A stretch of DNA of 64,000 bases from Pollenia angustigena (Eukaryota > Arthropoda > Insecta > Diptera > Polleniidae): positions 200,216,208-200,280,207 of the forward strand of contig OV884058.1 in assembly GCA_930367215.1 (NCBI GenBank), given 5' to 3'. This document shows, one piece after another, positions 1 to 11,628 of the stretch (position 1 is the stretch's first letter; the number at the start of each line of letters is the position of its first letter). The notes below the pieces were generated by a model, which searched no databases, was not told where the DNA came from, and was given only the letters and a program-made list of their open reading frames with translations. A program made the translations under genes and the position numbers.

Positions 1-903
1 TTACATGTTTAAGAACATTTTTGGAAAAATATGAATCAATTCCGATTTTTACTTAATGCCAAAGTATAAAAAGTGAAATACCTAGCGCATTGGATATCGA
101 ATGGTTTTTCGGCTTTCCTGAAACATTTGTTTTAAGACATACGCCGTTGCCCATGAAAACCACAAAAATATCGTAACACTTTTATCAAATATAACGAAAT
201 CTCTATGTGTTTTGTTGTTTAATTTTACAAAAAAACTTCGATATTTTGCATTTGCCCTTTTAAATAAGTTTCTTAAATATAAAAATTTTTTGGTATTTTA
301 TGTTTCTCGGGAAAAAAGCTTTGAAGAATGAAATCGGAAAAATGCAAACAATTGCAAATTCTGAAATTGAAAACATTTATAATGGAATATAAAAATTTTT
401 AAAATTTATGGGACATAAAACGTGTTTGGTAGAAAAGTTAAAAGTTCATAAATTGACCTTTTTTGTATGTGGTCTTTCAACGACAATCAACGAATTTCTT
501 CAGCTCATTATTGGTTTAACCCGCCGACCATTTAAGAAAAATTAGTAAGGTATGGGTATATTTATTTTGATTACCCGCTTTCTGAATATTAAGCATTAAT
601 TTTGCTCCATACCAACTCTTTTGAAGTGTATTAAATATTGTTTGGCATAACGAGCCAGTGCTTGGCAAATGCTGTAGAAGTTAAAGCAAATTAATTTGAC
701 AAGAAAATACATTTTAATCTTGCTTCGCTTCATTGCCGTAAAAAAGGAGTAGAAGTTAGATAAACTGTCAACATCACAATATACAGCATTAAATATATGT
801 TTGCGGAACAAAAAGCTTATTTTGTAGAAATAAATTTTGAAAAGTGGCGAGTGCGGCACAAAATAATAATTTTCACTCTCAATAAAATACCTTTTTTGCA
901 ATT
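1..903. other. AT-rich stretch, nothing recognised
   Basis: No gene, structured repeat or terminal inverted repeat stands out. A 101-codon open frame on the minus strand near 596-901 is Phe/Tyr/Lys-rich, has no recognisable motif and looks like chance in AT-rich DNA. Confidence 0.5.
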
Positions 904-1170
904 ATAAGTGGATTTAGCTATAAATCGCTAAAAACCACACTTTTTGAAATAAAATTAATGAATTATTATAAAACAAACACAATAAATTATAGCTAAATTT
1001 TTTTAATAATAAGTGCATTTAGCTATAAATCGCTAAAAATAACTCCTTTTGAACTAAAATTATTAAATTATTATAAAACAAACGCAATAAATAATAGCTA
1101 CATTTTTAATTATGAGTGAATTTACCTATAAATCGCAAAAAATCACCCTTTTTAAATAAAATTTAAAGTT
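904..1170. repeat. ~104-bp tandem repeat, about 2.5 copies
   Basis: Units begin near 905, 1009 and 1112. Each opens with a variant of AAGTGNATTTAGCTATAAAT, followed by CGCTAAAAA and an AT-rich tail ending in TAGCTAAATTTTT. The third unit is cut short and the most diverged. No coding potential. Confidence 0.75.
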
Positions 1171-1570
1171 AAAAAGTTTGTCCTATAAATTTTATTAAAA
1201 ATCGCTGGATTTGATAAGAAAATAGCTAAATTGGCAGCAGTGTGGAAAGAAACACACAGAGTTGCATATTACCAGCGTTACCATTTGTCATGTAATCTCT
1301 ATTTTATAAGTATTTTTAGACGTAAAAATGTTTAAAATTTTTATAGGGATTTTCATAAATAATAATAAACTACAATTTGCAGTATATTAAATGAAAGGAT
1401 GCAGTGAAGTTTTTATGAAACAAACCATATTAGACTCTATGTGTGCTTTATTACTGTAACGTTGTATAATTCTGTTTACTCCTTTAATACTTCATACCTT
1501 AACGATCCCAAATATATTCTTTTAGGTGCTGAAGTATCTAAAGATGATGAAATCGACTGTTATAGTCCTA

Positions 1571-1637
1571 AACATAACTGAAATTAAGCTCATAGAATAA
1601 ATTCGAAAAATAAAAAATGTTGAAAATATAAAATTTT
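1571..1637 (-). repeat. Solitary fragment of the 383-bp ribozyme repeat
   Basis: Reads as the reverse complement of the part of the 383-bp unit that includes CGAATTTATTCTATGAGCTA and the following TTTCAGTTATG. The hammerhead part of the unit is not present here. It shows that the family is dispersed as well as tandem. Confidence 0.7.
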
Positions 1638-3010
1638 TATAAATATTTCACAGTCCAAAAATTGTATCTATATTATTTTTGTTGTTCGCCAATGTAGTTG
1701 TTTATAAAAATATATGCAATTAAAATGCATTTAATCCATATTTTCCCAACGTTTCGTGAATGTTATGTTCACTTTATCAAGGGATTCGTAAAAAGAGAAA
1801 TTAATTTTTTATTACATTGAACAATAATTTGTTGTAGACAAACATAAAAACATTAAACATGAAAAATTAAATTAAACACAAACTTAAAAATTATATCACA
1901 GGTTAGTTTTTGCACTTTTTTTGGCTCGTAGCTGCCAAACGGTAATCTTCAGAAAAAATATTTCTCTAATTCATAATTCCTCATATGCACATAAGTATGT
2001 ATATAATTACCGGAAAATGCATTTTCCACATTTTCCAGATGTATTTTTGAAAGAAAATTCGTGATATTTATGAAATGCATACAATGTTGCAAAAAGTAAA
2101 AAAAAGTTAATTATTCAATTGTAATTTTGACACATACATATTTAAAATTTTTGATAATAACACAGCTGAAAAAGGTAAAATAAGAATTATGATGTTCTAA
2201 AGAATTTTGAATTATATTTAAGAATTAATTTTTTTCTGAATATTACCACAGAATACACAGAACTGTTAAAAGTGACGTGTGAAAAAGGCCCAAAACAGTT
2301 GCGAGGGCAGCTTTCGAAGAGACCGAAAGCGATTTTTGGTAGTGAAGTGGCAAGGTGTAAAAACAGACCGCAACAATCAACACAAATGGCGTTATCAAAA
2401 TAAAAAAACACAAACCACGTTAAACAAATGCATTAGTTTAACAAACGATGTTTTTTGTGCAAAAAAAAATGTATTTAGTAATATTGTTTTGTATTATAAT
2501 GTTATTTACTTACTTAAATATTATTTACTCGTGTTGTGGTGAACTAAAAAGTTAATTTTTACAACAGTTTTGCAAATAAATCTTAACTAAATAAATTTGT
2601 GTTCATTGCGGCAAAGAATATGTTGAACAGAGAAATGCAAAAGGGCAGCTTTCTTAGAAAGAGACAAAAAAAAAACGCAAAATCGTCCGTCTCGTGACAG
2701 TTCTCTTAGTATTCTGTGATATTATTGGTTTCCGAAAAAATTCATGTTTTTTCCAAAAAAAATCAAGTTTTAGACAAAATTTTCAATAGGCCCAAAAACT
2801 AGTTCGGCAGATAAACTAGGAAAACCCAAATAGGGGTTTGTAAGTTGCGAAAAGTACTTCAAGAAATTCCACACGAGAAGGAGCTTTTATTTTATCTGTT
2901 GCATAGTGTAATTATTCTTATAAAAGTAATATTAATAATATTTTCAGTTCCATGATGGCTTTTTACTAAAATAAAAAAAATTATTTTACCCTTTTTAGCT
3001 TTTTTTCTCT
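1638..3010. other. AT-rich intergenic DNA
   Basis: No gene recognised. A GGCAGCTTTC motif followed by a GAC-containing purine-rich stretch occurs near 2307 and again near 2644, possibly a decayed repeat. Short open frames around 2187-2542 have no supporting features. Confidence 0.4.
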
Positions 3011-3858
3011 TACACACAGAAAAAAATCAAGTTAAAAATGTCGAAAACAAGGTTGATTTAAATTTTTTCGGTGGTGATTTTGCTTCATACGGGATTCATG
3101 TTAATTCAACCTGATTTTACAATAACTGCGAACAACATTTTTTTCTTTTGATATAACTATAATTCATGTTAATTTAACATTGCAGTAAAGTTAGAGCAAA
3201 ATGTGATTTATATTGAAATAACAATCGGAATCACGTTGAATGAAAGTTATTTCCAGTTGAAACAACGTGAATTTCATGTAGAATCAAATGGGTTTGAGTT
3301 TATTTTAACAGTGTGAAGAAGCTTCAGACAACATTTGCATTTATGTAAGAATAATTCAAAACCCTGTAACACATGTTTCACTTATTTTGTATTCTCCTTT
3401 GTTAACAGAAGCATCAGCAGAATCGCCCGATATGGTCATCATTCTACTTTGAAAACTTGATGTACTATTTAAATAAACAATTTTAATTAAAAGAATACGG
3501 GAATTGTCTTCCTTTTATAACATATTTTAAAAGTGAAAATAAAAAATGTACATAATTAAGTAGGTATGCATGTTAATTTAACAAGATAAACTTTTGATTT
3601 TAATACAAAACAGGTTTTTATGGGTTCAATATTGAATCCAGATTTATTTATATTTTAATATTTTTTTTATTTTTATTTTTTTAGCAGTGAATAATATTAA
3701 ATAAACGTAATTTAAGGTTATTTTGATATTTTTTATTAAAAATTAATATGAAATAATGATAAATTTTAGTAAAGGGCATAATTTTTCTGAAATTTAACAT
3801 GATTCTCAATCAACATTTTTCCATGTTAATTTTACATGGGTATTTTTTTCTGTGTGTA
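3011..3858. mobile_element. TIR element, TA target site, CACACAGAAAAAAAT termini
   Basis: The ends are perfect inverted copies of TACACACAGAAAAAAAT (3011-3027 and 3842-3858). The outermost TA on each side fits a 2-bp TA target duplication, as used by Tc1/mariner-like elements. The interior repeats ATGTTAATTTAACAT-like palindromes and has no transposase frame, so the element is non-autonomous. A second element at 53178-54872 has closely similar termini. Confidence 0.8.
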
Positions 3859-4273
3859 CGAACTCTTATATGAACTACATTAATTGTGTTTTGAACTTGA
3901 AACACTATTTTAAAGTTTATGTAAAATTGTTTTGAAAAACATTTTTACTTTAAGAAAAGTAACAAGCGTACAAAACTTTACACGTTTTGTCCGCCCCGGT
4001 CAAAATTTTTACTTCTAACTTTTTTAATTCCAATTTGCTTACTGATTAGAAACATAGCGCTTTACAAAAAGTACGAATTTGAACCCTGTTTTGCCACTTA
4101 AATTTAATTTGTTTGTTTGTAAGCTTTTTGATTTATTGTCCTTGTTCTAAATACATACCACAAGTTTCAAGCTTGCACAAAATTATTATTAAAAAAATTT
4201 GTTCACAAAAAATACGAATTTTTTACATTTTTCTCTTCAAATGTACTATATTTGTATGCTGTCTCTATGCTTA
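3859..4273. other. AT-rich spacer, nothing recognised
   Basis: No coding or repeat signal beyond short A/T runs. Confidence 0.4.
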
Positions 4274-4594
4274 AGGCTAGTATACCCTATTATACTTTGT
4301 AATAATACTGTGAAAAACTCAAGTAATATGTAAAAGTCTGATTGTGGGAATGCATGCGTGATAAAAATGACAAGTATTATAAACAAAATTTTACATTTCT
4401 AAGCAATAATACTTTTCATTGGATCAGGGATGCATTTTATTACATGTGTGAGTGTTTATACTTTGTGAGATCGTGTGAACACAAACTGTTATGTTAAATT
4501 AGATTACTTGACAGTCGCAACAAAACTTATTAGATTTCTATCTCACAAAGTATTATGGAATACGTAAGACTTGTGAGATAGTGTAATCTAGCCT
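4274..4594. mobile_element. PIF/Harbinger-like MITE, copy 1
   Basis: TIRs AGGCTAGTATACCCTAT and ATAGTGTAATCTAGCCT flank ~320 bp without coding frames. The internal sequence, including AACTCAAGTAATATG and GGAATACGTAAGACTTGTGA, recurs in a second copy at 53840-54179. Flanking trinucleotides TTA and TAA fit the TWA target preference of PIF/Harbinger elements; the second copy has a clean TAA duplication. Confidence 0.8.
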
Positions 4595-6815
4595 TAAGGA
4601 ACACAATTGTACCATATAAACGTAGTACTGTACGACGTAGATACGATGCCAAATTAAAACGTACAATATTGTATACAAAGGCACACAATAGCTGGCGCAA
4701 ATATAAAAGCGTATCTACGACGTAGGTCGCCTTACAGTTATTTCAGGCGGGGTCTTTTACGACGTCTCTTTTGGTTTGGTGGCCACGGTTTAGAGAAGAA
4801 AGAGGGGTAAACAAAAATATTTACTTGGTAAGTGTTTTTTATGTCTTTTTCTCATATTTCTCTTTCAACTTATTTTCTTCTTGTTACGTTTTATTCTTTG
4901 ACTAACTTTGAAATATCAGTTTGAAAATACAGTCAGACCTCGGTCATCAATAGCAACAATTTTTAGTAGTTTTTTGTGTGTTTCTAGTTAAAATTAACAA
5001 AAAAAAGAGATTTTATATACAGATTTACGTATGTACATTAGGGATATAACTTTTTAACAATTTTTAATAGATAGACAGTAAAAAACTATAAGGGAACGTA
5101 TATTTATTTTTTCGCTAAGGTCAAAAAAGTTCACACACAACCGCGATGACGTTTTGAACATTTTTGATTTTCTTTTTTGCTAAGAAAAATTAATAATATG
5201 TTTATTTAAAACAAAAAATAGCTCAAGTATGAAATGTCACTAATATTTAGAGATGGTAAGAGATTTTTCCGCAAACGAAAACGTATTTTTAACCTTTAAT
5301 AACAAAAGAAAAAAGAAAAAAGAAAACAAAACACCGTATAAAATTATGAATATTCAATATAGCATTGGTTTAGAAAAACCAATTGGTGCGTGAAATTTTT
5401 TGAGAAAAATTACAAAAGATTATGATTTTCGTGGTTACTAGGACATGGTTGGCCTCATGGTAATACGCCAAAAAATTGGTTGTACCCCTAATGTACATGT
5501 TTAAATAATATGAGTAAAAATGTAATTTTTGCAGAACATGCTTCCCAGTAATTTGCAAGAGAATTCGCCTTTTATTCACATTTTTATGATTGTTCAAAAG
5601 TATTTTAAGTTGATTAAAGACTTTTGTATATTTACTATATAATTGATGTTGCTGGTTAATCGAATGACTGATAATCGAGGCCCTTTTTCAAATAAAAATA
5701 GATGTTACTAAAAAGCGCGTCGTGTTACATCAAATTCAGACGGGGATTTTTACGACGTCGCTTTTTTGACGTGTCTTTTGTTTTGGCTTTCAATGAAATA
5801 TTTGGCTTTGTGTTGCGGTTTAGACAATAAAGTCCTAAGAAAAAAAGAAGCCGCAAAAGCGCTCGTATGAATTGTGTGTTAGATATAATTCTACTTCGTA
5901 CACCGGATGCGCCCGCATTGCCATAGAAAAGAAAAATCTAAATTAAATTATTTTAATGTTTTCAAATTTAATATTTGAAAAAAAAACATAAACGAAGTAC
6001 AAAATAAACAACCATTTCAATAAATTTTTCCACCTGTTTTGTCGACTTTTCTCTTTTCCCAAACCTTTGCGTACCAATTATAAACAAACACGAAGAGGAA
6101 AGTATCCAATTTAGCCTTGGCGTTTTTAAGTTTTAAGCAGTTGAACAACCAAATAAAACATATAAGAAAATTAAATTAAAAAATATATTTTTCTTTAAAA
6201 AAGGAGGATACGATAAACTATTTATTAAAAAAAAAAACATAACATAAATCAGCAGATCTTTAAAATGACACATGTCGCTCTTGATCAACAATAGTGTACT
6301 AATCCAAAATTTCAGTTTAAATTAATATTTGGTATAGATTTGGTTACGACAAAATTGTTTAACTTATTTTTTTTTAATTATGGAAAAACTTCAGAAAAAC
6401 TTCATCGCAACATCTTTATTTTGCTCTGTCCATTAATAATGTGCCTAAAAATTTAAACGTTGTAGGTAAATCCACTCTAGAGAGAATTTTGAAATCAAAT
6501 TCGGTTAAAGTTTAAAAAACTTGAAAGGCAAAACTTGATCGTGCAACCCTTAATTAAGGTATGTTGGACAGATAAAATAAGATCGGTCAGTAGCCAAAAA
6601 TCATCATTAGATATTTTCATCATTATATCAGCCGTATTTAAAATATAAAATAAGCTTGAAACGCGTTTTAAGGCAAAATGTTCATGCACTGTAATTCTTT
6701 ATGAATACGGCAGGATATTTTAAAAAAACCTTCATTAACTTTAAAACATCGTAAATTAACCTGTAAAAAACAAGGGAAAATTGTTTACAATGGCAACGCT
6801 GAAAAATGTAACGGT
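4595..6815. other. AT-rich intergenic DNA with minor repeats
   Basis: A small inverted repeat (TACGACGTAGATACG near 4630 and CGTATCTACGACGTA near 4713) may be a ~100-bp MITE. Two related boxes, GGGGTCTTTTACGACGTC near 4749 and a diverged GGGGATTTTTACGACGTCGC near 5742, are each followed by TTTGGTTTGG/TTTGTTTTGG and a CGGTTTAGA motif, suggesting a decayed duplicated element. No genes recognised. Confidence 0.4.
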
Positions 6816-6922
6816 TTGTCCTCGAAGTCACATGTATATATTTTTTCCCTTTGTGTCCTCGAAGTCACATGTTTATATTTTTTCTCTGTGTCCTCGAAAT
6901 CACTTGTATATATTTTTTACGG
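6816..6922. repeat. ~36-bp minisatellite, three copies
   Basis: Three head-to-tail copies of a unit containing TGTCCTCGAAGTCACATGT followed by TATATTTTTT. The third copy carries AAATCACTTGT instead. No known function. Confidence 0.8.
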
Positions 6923-7244
6923 AGAAAAAAAATGGGAAAATATATGAGAGTACTTGGCAATACTACGCAACAAAATTTGTTAAAATTTGTTAAAAAAATA
7001 CAAAATTAAGGCATTTAAACCGTATATATAGAAGTTTTAATAGTAATTGATTGATATATAACCACAGTGCAATCAAATAAAGTAAAAAAAAAGAATAAAC
7101 CAAAAAAATTAAAATTTGTGGGGAAAAATTGACGTGTCCGGTAAATATGCTCTAGGCATGTAATCATTTGGCGGACTGTTCGCTAAGTATGCAACTGTCC
7201 GCCGTTTATGCGCTAGCTTCAAAAACTGTTCGCTAAATAAACGC

Positions 7245-7245
<1 letters not shown>

Positions 7246-7311
<66 letters not shown>
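7246..7311. repeat. (TA)n microsatellite
   Basis: An uninterrupted run of about 30 TA dinucleotides followed by a T run. The Ile-Tyr frames read through it on both strands are artefacts. Confidence 0.95.
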
Positions 7312-7320
<9 letters not shown>

Positions 7321-7574
7321 TTATATTTTTCAAAAGAAAACATTAAGTGTATGCTTGTAGAAGCAAATTATAGTCAGTTTGACATTTTTACTCCCATATG
7401 CCCTATTCCAAATCAAATTTTTCAAACAAAAAAAAAAAAAAAAATTATTTGAGTAAAAAATTCAATAATTCAGCACACCGATTTTTATACATTTAGAACA
7501 GTAATGTTTTCTAATATGTCCATTATTTTCTAGAAAATTCTGAGCAATATCGAAAAAAAATTGAAAGCCGTTTT

Positions 7575-7915
7575 CCGGGATTGGGAATTTGGGTATTTTT
7601 TTTTATCAAAAATGGGGATGTTTTTCAGTCCACTGTTTTAAGAATTTCTTAATCTACATAACTGCCAAAATTCATTGTGATACCTTTATTCATGTTAGAT
7701 TTATAGAATGTCAAACATTAAAATTATTAAAATATAGTGTAAATGAATAAAAAGTAAAAAAATAATATTTTTAAGGTTTGACATTCTATAAATCTGACAT
7801 GAACAAAGATATGCTAACGAAATTCGGCTGTTATGTAGATTAAAAAGTTCTTAAAACAGTGGGCTAAAAAAATCCCACTTTTTTAATAAAAAAATACCAA
7901 AGTTCTCAATCTCAA
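7575..7915. mobile_element. Foldback (long inverted repeat) element
   Basis: Left and right halves are inverted copies. For example ATTTATAGAATGTCAAAC near 7700 matches GTTTGACATTCTATAAAT near 7777, and the outer CAGTCCACTGTTTTAAGAA pairs with TTCTTAAAACAGTGGGCTA. The short centre is AT-rich. It has no coding frame. The target duplication could not be settled. Confidence 0.75.
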
Positions 7916-8125
7916 TCATTAGCATTTTCATACTAAATGCTAAAAAACATCAAAAGTTCAACTTTGACCTTAAATTTCTCAACAACTACTGAACCGATTT
8001 TAACAAAATTAAAACGGTAAAAAAGTTCAAGAAGTCTTCCCTCCTGCAAAAAAAATTGCAAAATTATCTCTATCGGTTCAAAAGTTACAGATTTTTGGCC
8101 GATGAAAAACGATTTTCAGCCACTG
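7916..8125. other. Short AT-rich spacer
   Basis: No feature recognised between the foldback element and the ribozyme repeat. Confidence 0.4.
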
Positions 8126-8145
8126 TGCGGCCTAAAAAACACTTA

Positions 8146-8295
8146 CAGCCTGTTCATGGATTTCGAACGTCATCGTTCGCATAGAAAATAACATTAAAAA
8201 CAAAAACAAACTTCGAACAATGTTCGATTTTTGTTTTTGTTTTTAAATGTAATTTTCTATGCGAACGATGACGTTCGATATCGTTAAACAGGCAG
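8146..8295. mobile_element. PIF/Harbinger-like foldback MITE with TTA duplication
   Basis: A nearly perfect 150-bp hairpin: GAACGTCATCGTTCGCATAG pairs with CTATGCGAACGATGACGTTC. Ends are CAGCCTGTT and AACAGGCAG. TTA flanks it at 8143-8145 and 8296-8298. The related repeat at 16728-16760 reads CACTTAATTGAC with a single TTA (16748-16750), so the empty site proves both the boundaries and a 3-bp duplication, typical of PIF/Harbinger. Confidence 0.93.
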
Positions 8296-8551
8296 TTAAT
8301 TGACAACATCTTTTGTAAGTTGTTGTTGTTTTTATTTTGTTTTTCTTAACCTACTTACAACTACAATTAATGTTGAGAGAATTACAACTAATTGTAGTGG
8401 GGAATGTAAGATGAGATAAACCCACTGTTATTTATTGTTGATGTGTTTTGTTTAAGCTTTGATATTGTTACAAGTAGAACTGTTGCTATAATTCTTATAC
8501 GTTTAACAGTTTTATTTGGTTTAATATCTTTAGTTTTTCTAAAATCTTTAT

Positions 8552-8615
8552 GTATGAAGTTTCCTGATGATCTGGCCTAAGCAACCAGTGAAATGCGCAT
8601 AGGAATAGCTTATCC
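8552..8615 (+). ncRNA. Type I hammerhead ribozyme motif, family 2
   Basis: In order: stem I 5' strand TATGAAGTTTC, core CTGATGA (8564-8570), stem II CTGG/CCAG with loop CCTAAGCAA, GAAA (8590-8593), palindromic stem III ATGCGCAT, cleavage triplet ATA (A17 at 8601), then stem I 3' strand GGAATAGCTTAT. TTTC pairs with GGAA and AAG with CTT, with internal loop TAG. Position 10.1/11.1 is a U-U mismatch, unlike the canonical G-C, and distal stem I is weaker than in the 16.4-kb copy, so this copy may be impaired. Confidence 0.65.
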
Positions 8616-8698
8616 CATCAACAATAAATTTCAAGTGTTTTTGTCAAGAATAAAAACTGGGAATTAAGCACGAATAACAAAATCTTTTGAAATTTAAT

Positions 8699-8939
8699 AC
8701 AAAATATTATTTTTAAGTGCCTCATAAAATAATTTTTTTAAGTGCCTCATAAAAACAAAAACAAATTATTTTATCAATCGCTATTTTATGAAAAAGAAAG
8801 GCAAACAAATTAAGTTTGCTGATATTGTAACACAAATGGCTGAATTAAAAATTAATTTGATCTAGCAGCCGTGATTGTGTGTGCACATATATAAACATTC
8901 AAAACATACATGTTCTGCTAAAAGCGAACCACTAGTTGT
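8699..8939. other. AT-rich spacer
   Basis: Contains a short direct duplication, TAAGTGCCTCATAAAA twice near 8716-8757. Nothing else recognised. Confidence 0.4.
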
Positions 8940-10012
8940 AAATGAGGGTTAACTAAGTTTGTCATTCCGTGTGAAACTTTTTTATTATACATCTAAGGCC
9001 CTATAAAGTTCATGTATTCTGGCTGCTTGAGTTATTCGAAGGCCCGTTTTCACAACTTACTGATAGCTAAACGTAGGATTTTATCAGCCGTATAAAAAGT
9101 GCTCAATTATTACAACTTTACTTTAACCTACCAGGTAGGGTGAACCTTAATTTACTTTATCGCTCACTTAAAGTAAAGTTTTTCAATCAATTAAGATTAT
9201 TTGTTATTTAAATTATATTCTAATAAAAAATTTATTTCAAAACAATTAAAATGTTAATTAAATCAAAATTATATTTTCAATTTTCTTTCAACAAAAAAAA
9301 AAAAAAAATAATTGACTCAATTATCATATTAATTAATTTGAAATACTGTTTAAACCATATTTTTTTATTGATAAACAAAACTACTGATCATTTTTTCTGT
9401 GTAATCAGTTTGGGATTGAAATCCAGAAAAATCGGTTCAGTAGGATCAGAGCTGTGAACCAAAATGTGAAACCGCCACCCTAAAAAGATGATAATTTTGT
9501 TACAAAAACTAACATAAATGGTGGAATAATGCATGAAATAATATCATAGATATAAGATCTTGCAAAAATTCGTTTATACGACTGGAAATTTTGCTGTTAA
9601 ATTTCGGGAAGATCGGTCCTTAATTTACAATAGGCCGCATATAAAGCCTACTCTGGTAAATTAATTAAATGCGCCTAAAACTGTAGCAGATATAGATATT
9701 GCGGTAAAATTTTTTTCAACTTAGCTTAATATGGCCTGAAAAATGTCATGCAATTTGTAGTAGTAGCCCTCCTTAATTCACTGTAAGCTCGAAAACTAAT
9801 TTCACAGCTGTTTTGAAATTTATTCTAATTTAAGTTTTTTATCCCCAGAAATCACACTACAGAATTTTGGGATGATTGGTTCATAATTTATATGCTGATG
9901 CCGTTATTTTTTTTAAATTAAATTAAATTTTTTAATTAATAATGTCTAGATATCATAGGACGCACTCCTGAAATATTGGAACTGTCGGAGGAGGGTATCA
10001 ATGATTTAGCAC
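8940..10012. repeat. Dispersed fly repeat type B, decayed copy
   Basis: Shares the opening GTTTGTCATTCCGTGTGAAA with the better copy at 38366-39447, the recurring blocks AGATCGGTCC...ATTTAC and GGGATGATTGGTTCATA, and the ending GGAGGGTATCAA. No coding frame. Layout and GTCT-rich relatives are reminiscent of dipteran mini-me-type elements; that name is a guess. Confidence 0.65.
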
Positions 10013-10229
10013 TTTAAATTGTTTTTAAATGAATTAAAACTGTATTAAAATCTATTTTTGTAATATGAACAAAATTTTATATAACGGCACATTTATTCAG
10101 GTAGGTGAATTTTCTTACCAACATTATTTATGCTGCTAAGTGAATACTGCGTAACAGAATATTTTGCGTACCTGCACGAATTTTCGTGCAAAATTGAGTG
10201 TGCAGCTAAACGAAAAGTACTGTAAACAA

Positions 10230-11620
10230 TTTAGCAATTTATACTGTGTACCCAGCATAATATTTTCACATTCTCGAAGTCAGCTGTATGTGTGTTTGTG
10301 ATTAAATGTTGTGCTAAATCTGTTGCTTCTTTCCCCCGCATTATATTATTTTATGTTTTCCCATTCTTGTTGATAATGCTCTCTTTGTTGTACCTATATA
10401 AATCATATCACAGTTTTGCTCTATATTTCCTTTGCATTTTATTTCGTATACGATATTATTGTGTTGGTCCTTTTTTATTGGTGCTTTAACTTTGGTGAAA
10501 ATTGTATTAAGTGCCGGTTCACACAAGTCAAGTTTAACTCGTCAAGTCTTGAGTTTTTAGGAGAGAGGGGAAAAGATATGGCATCCTATTTTCCCTTCTC
10601 TCCTAAAAGCTTAAGACTTGACGGGTCAAACTTGACGTGTGCGAACCGGCACTAAGTGTTTTGTTACCCTAGGTCTACACTTATGGACTAACGAAAATGG
10701 ACTAACAATTATTGCAACATAAATAGTCGGCAATAAATATGTACAAGAAATTGCTGTCTACATTAAAGATAACATAATTTTGACATTAACTGCAATATAT
10801 GTCGCAATAATTATCTCTGGTACAGAAGGGCAGTTAGGCTTGTAGGCTAAGTTTATTTTGTTGTTTATTGTTTGTTTTATTTATGCTTCTATTGTCCGTA
10901 AGCCCAGGTATGTAATTTACACTGTAAATTTTCCTTTTTCCTTTGTGTTTTCAGTGTTGTCACCTTGGTTATTATTATTCAATAGTCTGTTTGAATTTTG
11001 TAATAAAATTTTTATTATTTTGTTTGGGAAACTGTTTTCCAATAATATTTTAAATATTTTTTCCTATGTTTCTGGTGTGAAATTGCTTGTCACTTATTTT
11101 TAAAATTCTGTTAATAAAGTTTTGGGCTGTGTTTAAAATTTTACTTCTGGGTTGTGTAGAATTAAAGTTCATAATTCTTCCAGAAGCAGTTTCCTTTGTG
11201 TACCAATCGAAAATAATTTTGTTGGTATTCCTTTTTAATTTTGTGTCCAAGTATGCCATCTCACGATTTTTTTCCACTTCAATAATAAATTGTATTTTTT
11301 GGTGGTAACTATTTAGTGTTTTTAGGATTTCATCCTGGTCGTCTATTTTAATCACAGCTAAAATGTCATCTACATATTTCGTTATGTACCTTATGTTAAT
11401 TTTCCTATTTTCTAATTCACTTAATACGTCGTCTAGTAAGGTATCGAGGACTATATCCGCTATTACCGGTGATAATGGGTTTCCCATTGGCATCCCGAAA
11501 ATTTGATTATAAACTTTTATGTCATAATTAAAATAATTATTTTCCATAAGGCAGAATTTGAGAATTTCCAGAAATTTTGATTTAGGAATCTTAGTGAATT
11601 CTTTGATTTTGCTCCATTTT
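10230..11620 (-). pseudogene. Penelope-like element: RT C-terminal half and GIY-YIG endonuclease
   Basis: On the minus strand a continuous frame (11050-11620) encodes the later RT motifs: FGMPMGNPLSPVIADIVLDT and the catalytic YVDD, preceded by WSKIKEFTKIPKSKFLEILK. After a degenerate linker with stops (TYLGL, normally a TYIPGL-like motif) comes the endonuclease: NIVYEIKCK then MIYIGTTKRALSTRMGKHK, and in a shifted frame ATDLAQHLITNTHTADFENV. This GIY-YIG domain joined to an RT is diagnostic of Penelope-like elements. Stops, a frameshift, a MITE at 10511-10652 and loss of the N-terminal half make it dead. The upstream end is cut at 11620 by an unrelated repeat. Confidence 0.88.
10511..10652. 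mobile_element. Hairpin MITE with TAA duplication
   Basis: Inverted arms start GTGCCGGTTCACACAAGTCA and end CGTGTGCGAACCGGCAC, pairing through AGTCTTGAG...CTTAAGACT and AGGAGAGA...TCTCTCCT. TAA flanks both sides (10508-10510 and 10653-10655), as expected for PIF/Harbinger-type MITEs. It interrupts the endonuclease region of the Penelope-like remnant. Confidence 0.88.
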
Positions 11621-11628
11621 TATACCCA

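Larger units (their letters stand above)
8126..8698 (+). repeat. Hammerhead-bearing dispersed repeat, family 2, copy A
   Basis: Matches, in pieces, the sequence at 16376-16930: the block starting CGGCCTAAAAAACACTTA, the block TTGACAACATCTTTTGTAAG, and the 3' block ending AAAATCTTTTGAAATT. It has no open frame. A hammerhead ribozyme motif lies at 8552-8615, and a 150-bp MITE at 8146-8295 interrupts the 5' part. The architecture (small, non-coding, ribozyme, dispersed) suggests a retrozyme-type non-autonomous element; that assignment is inference. Confidence 0.65.

Noticed and set aside
596..901. 101-codon minus-strand frame as a gene
   Set aside because: No motif, low complexity, no splice or promoter signals and AT-driven codon content.
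7109..7452. Ile-Tyr repeat frames on both strands
   Set aside because: Pure translation of a TA microsatellite.
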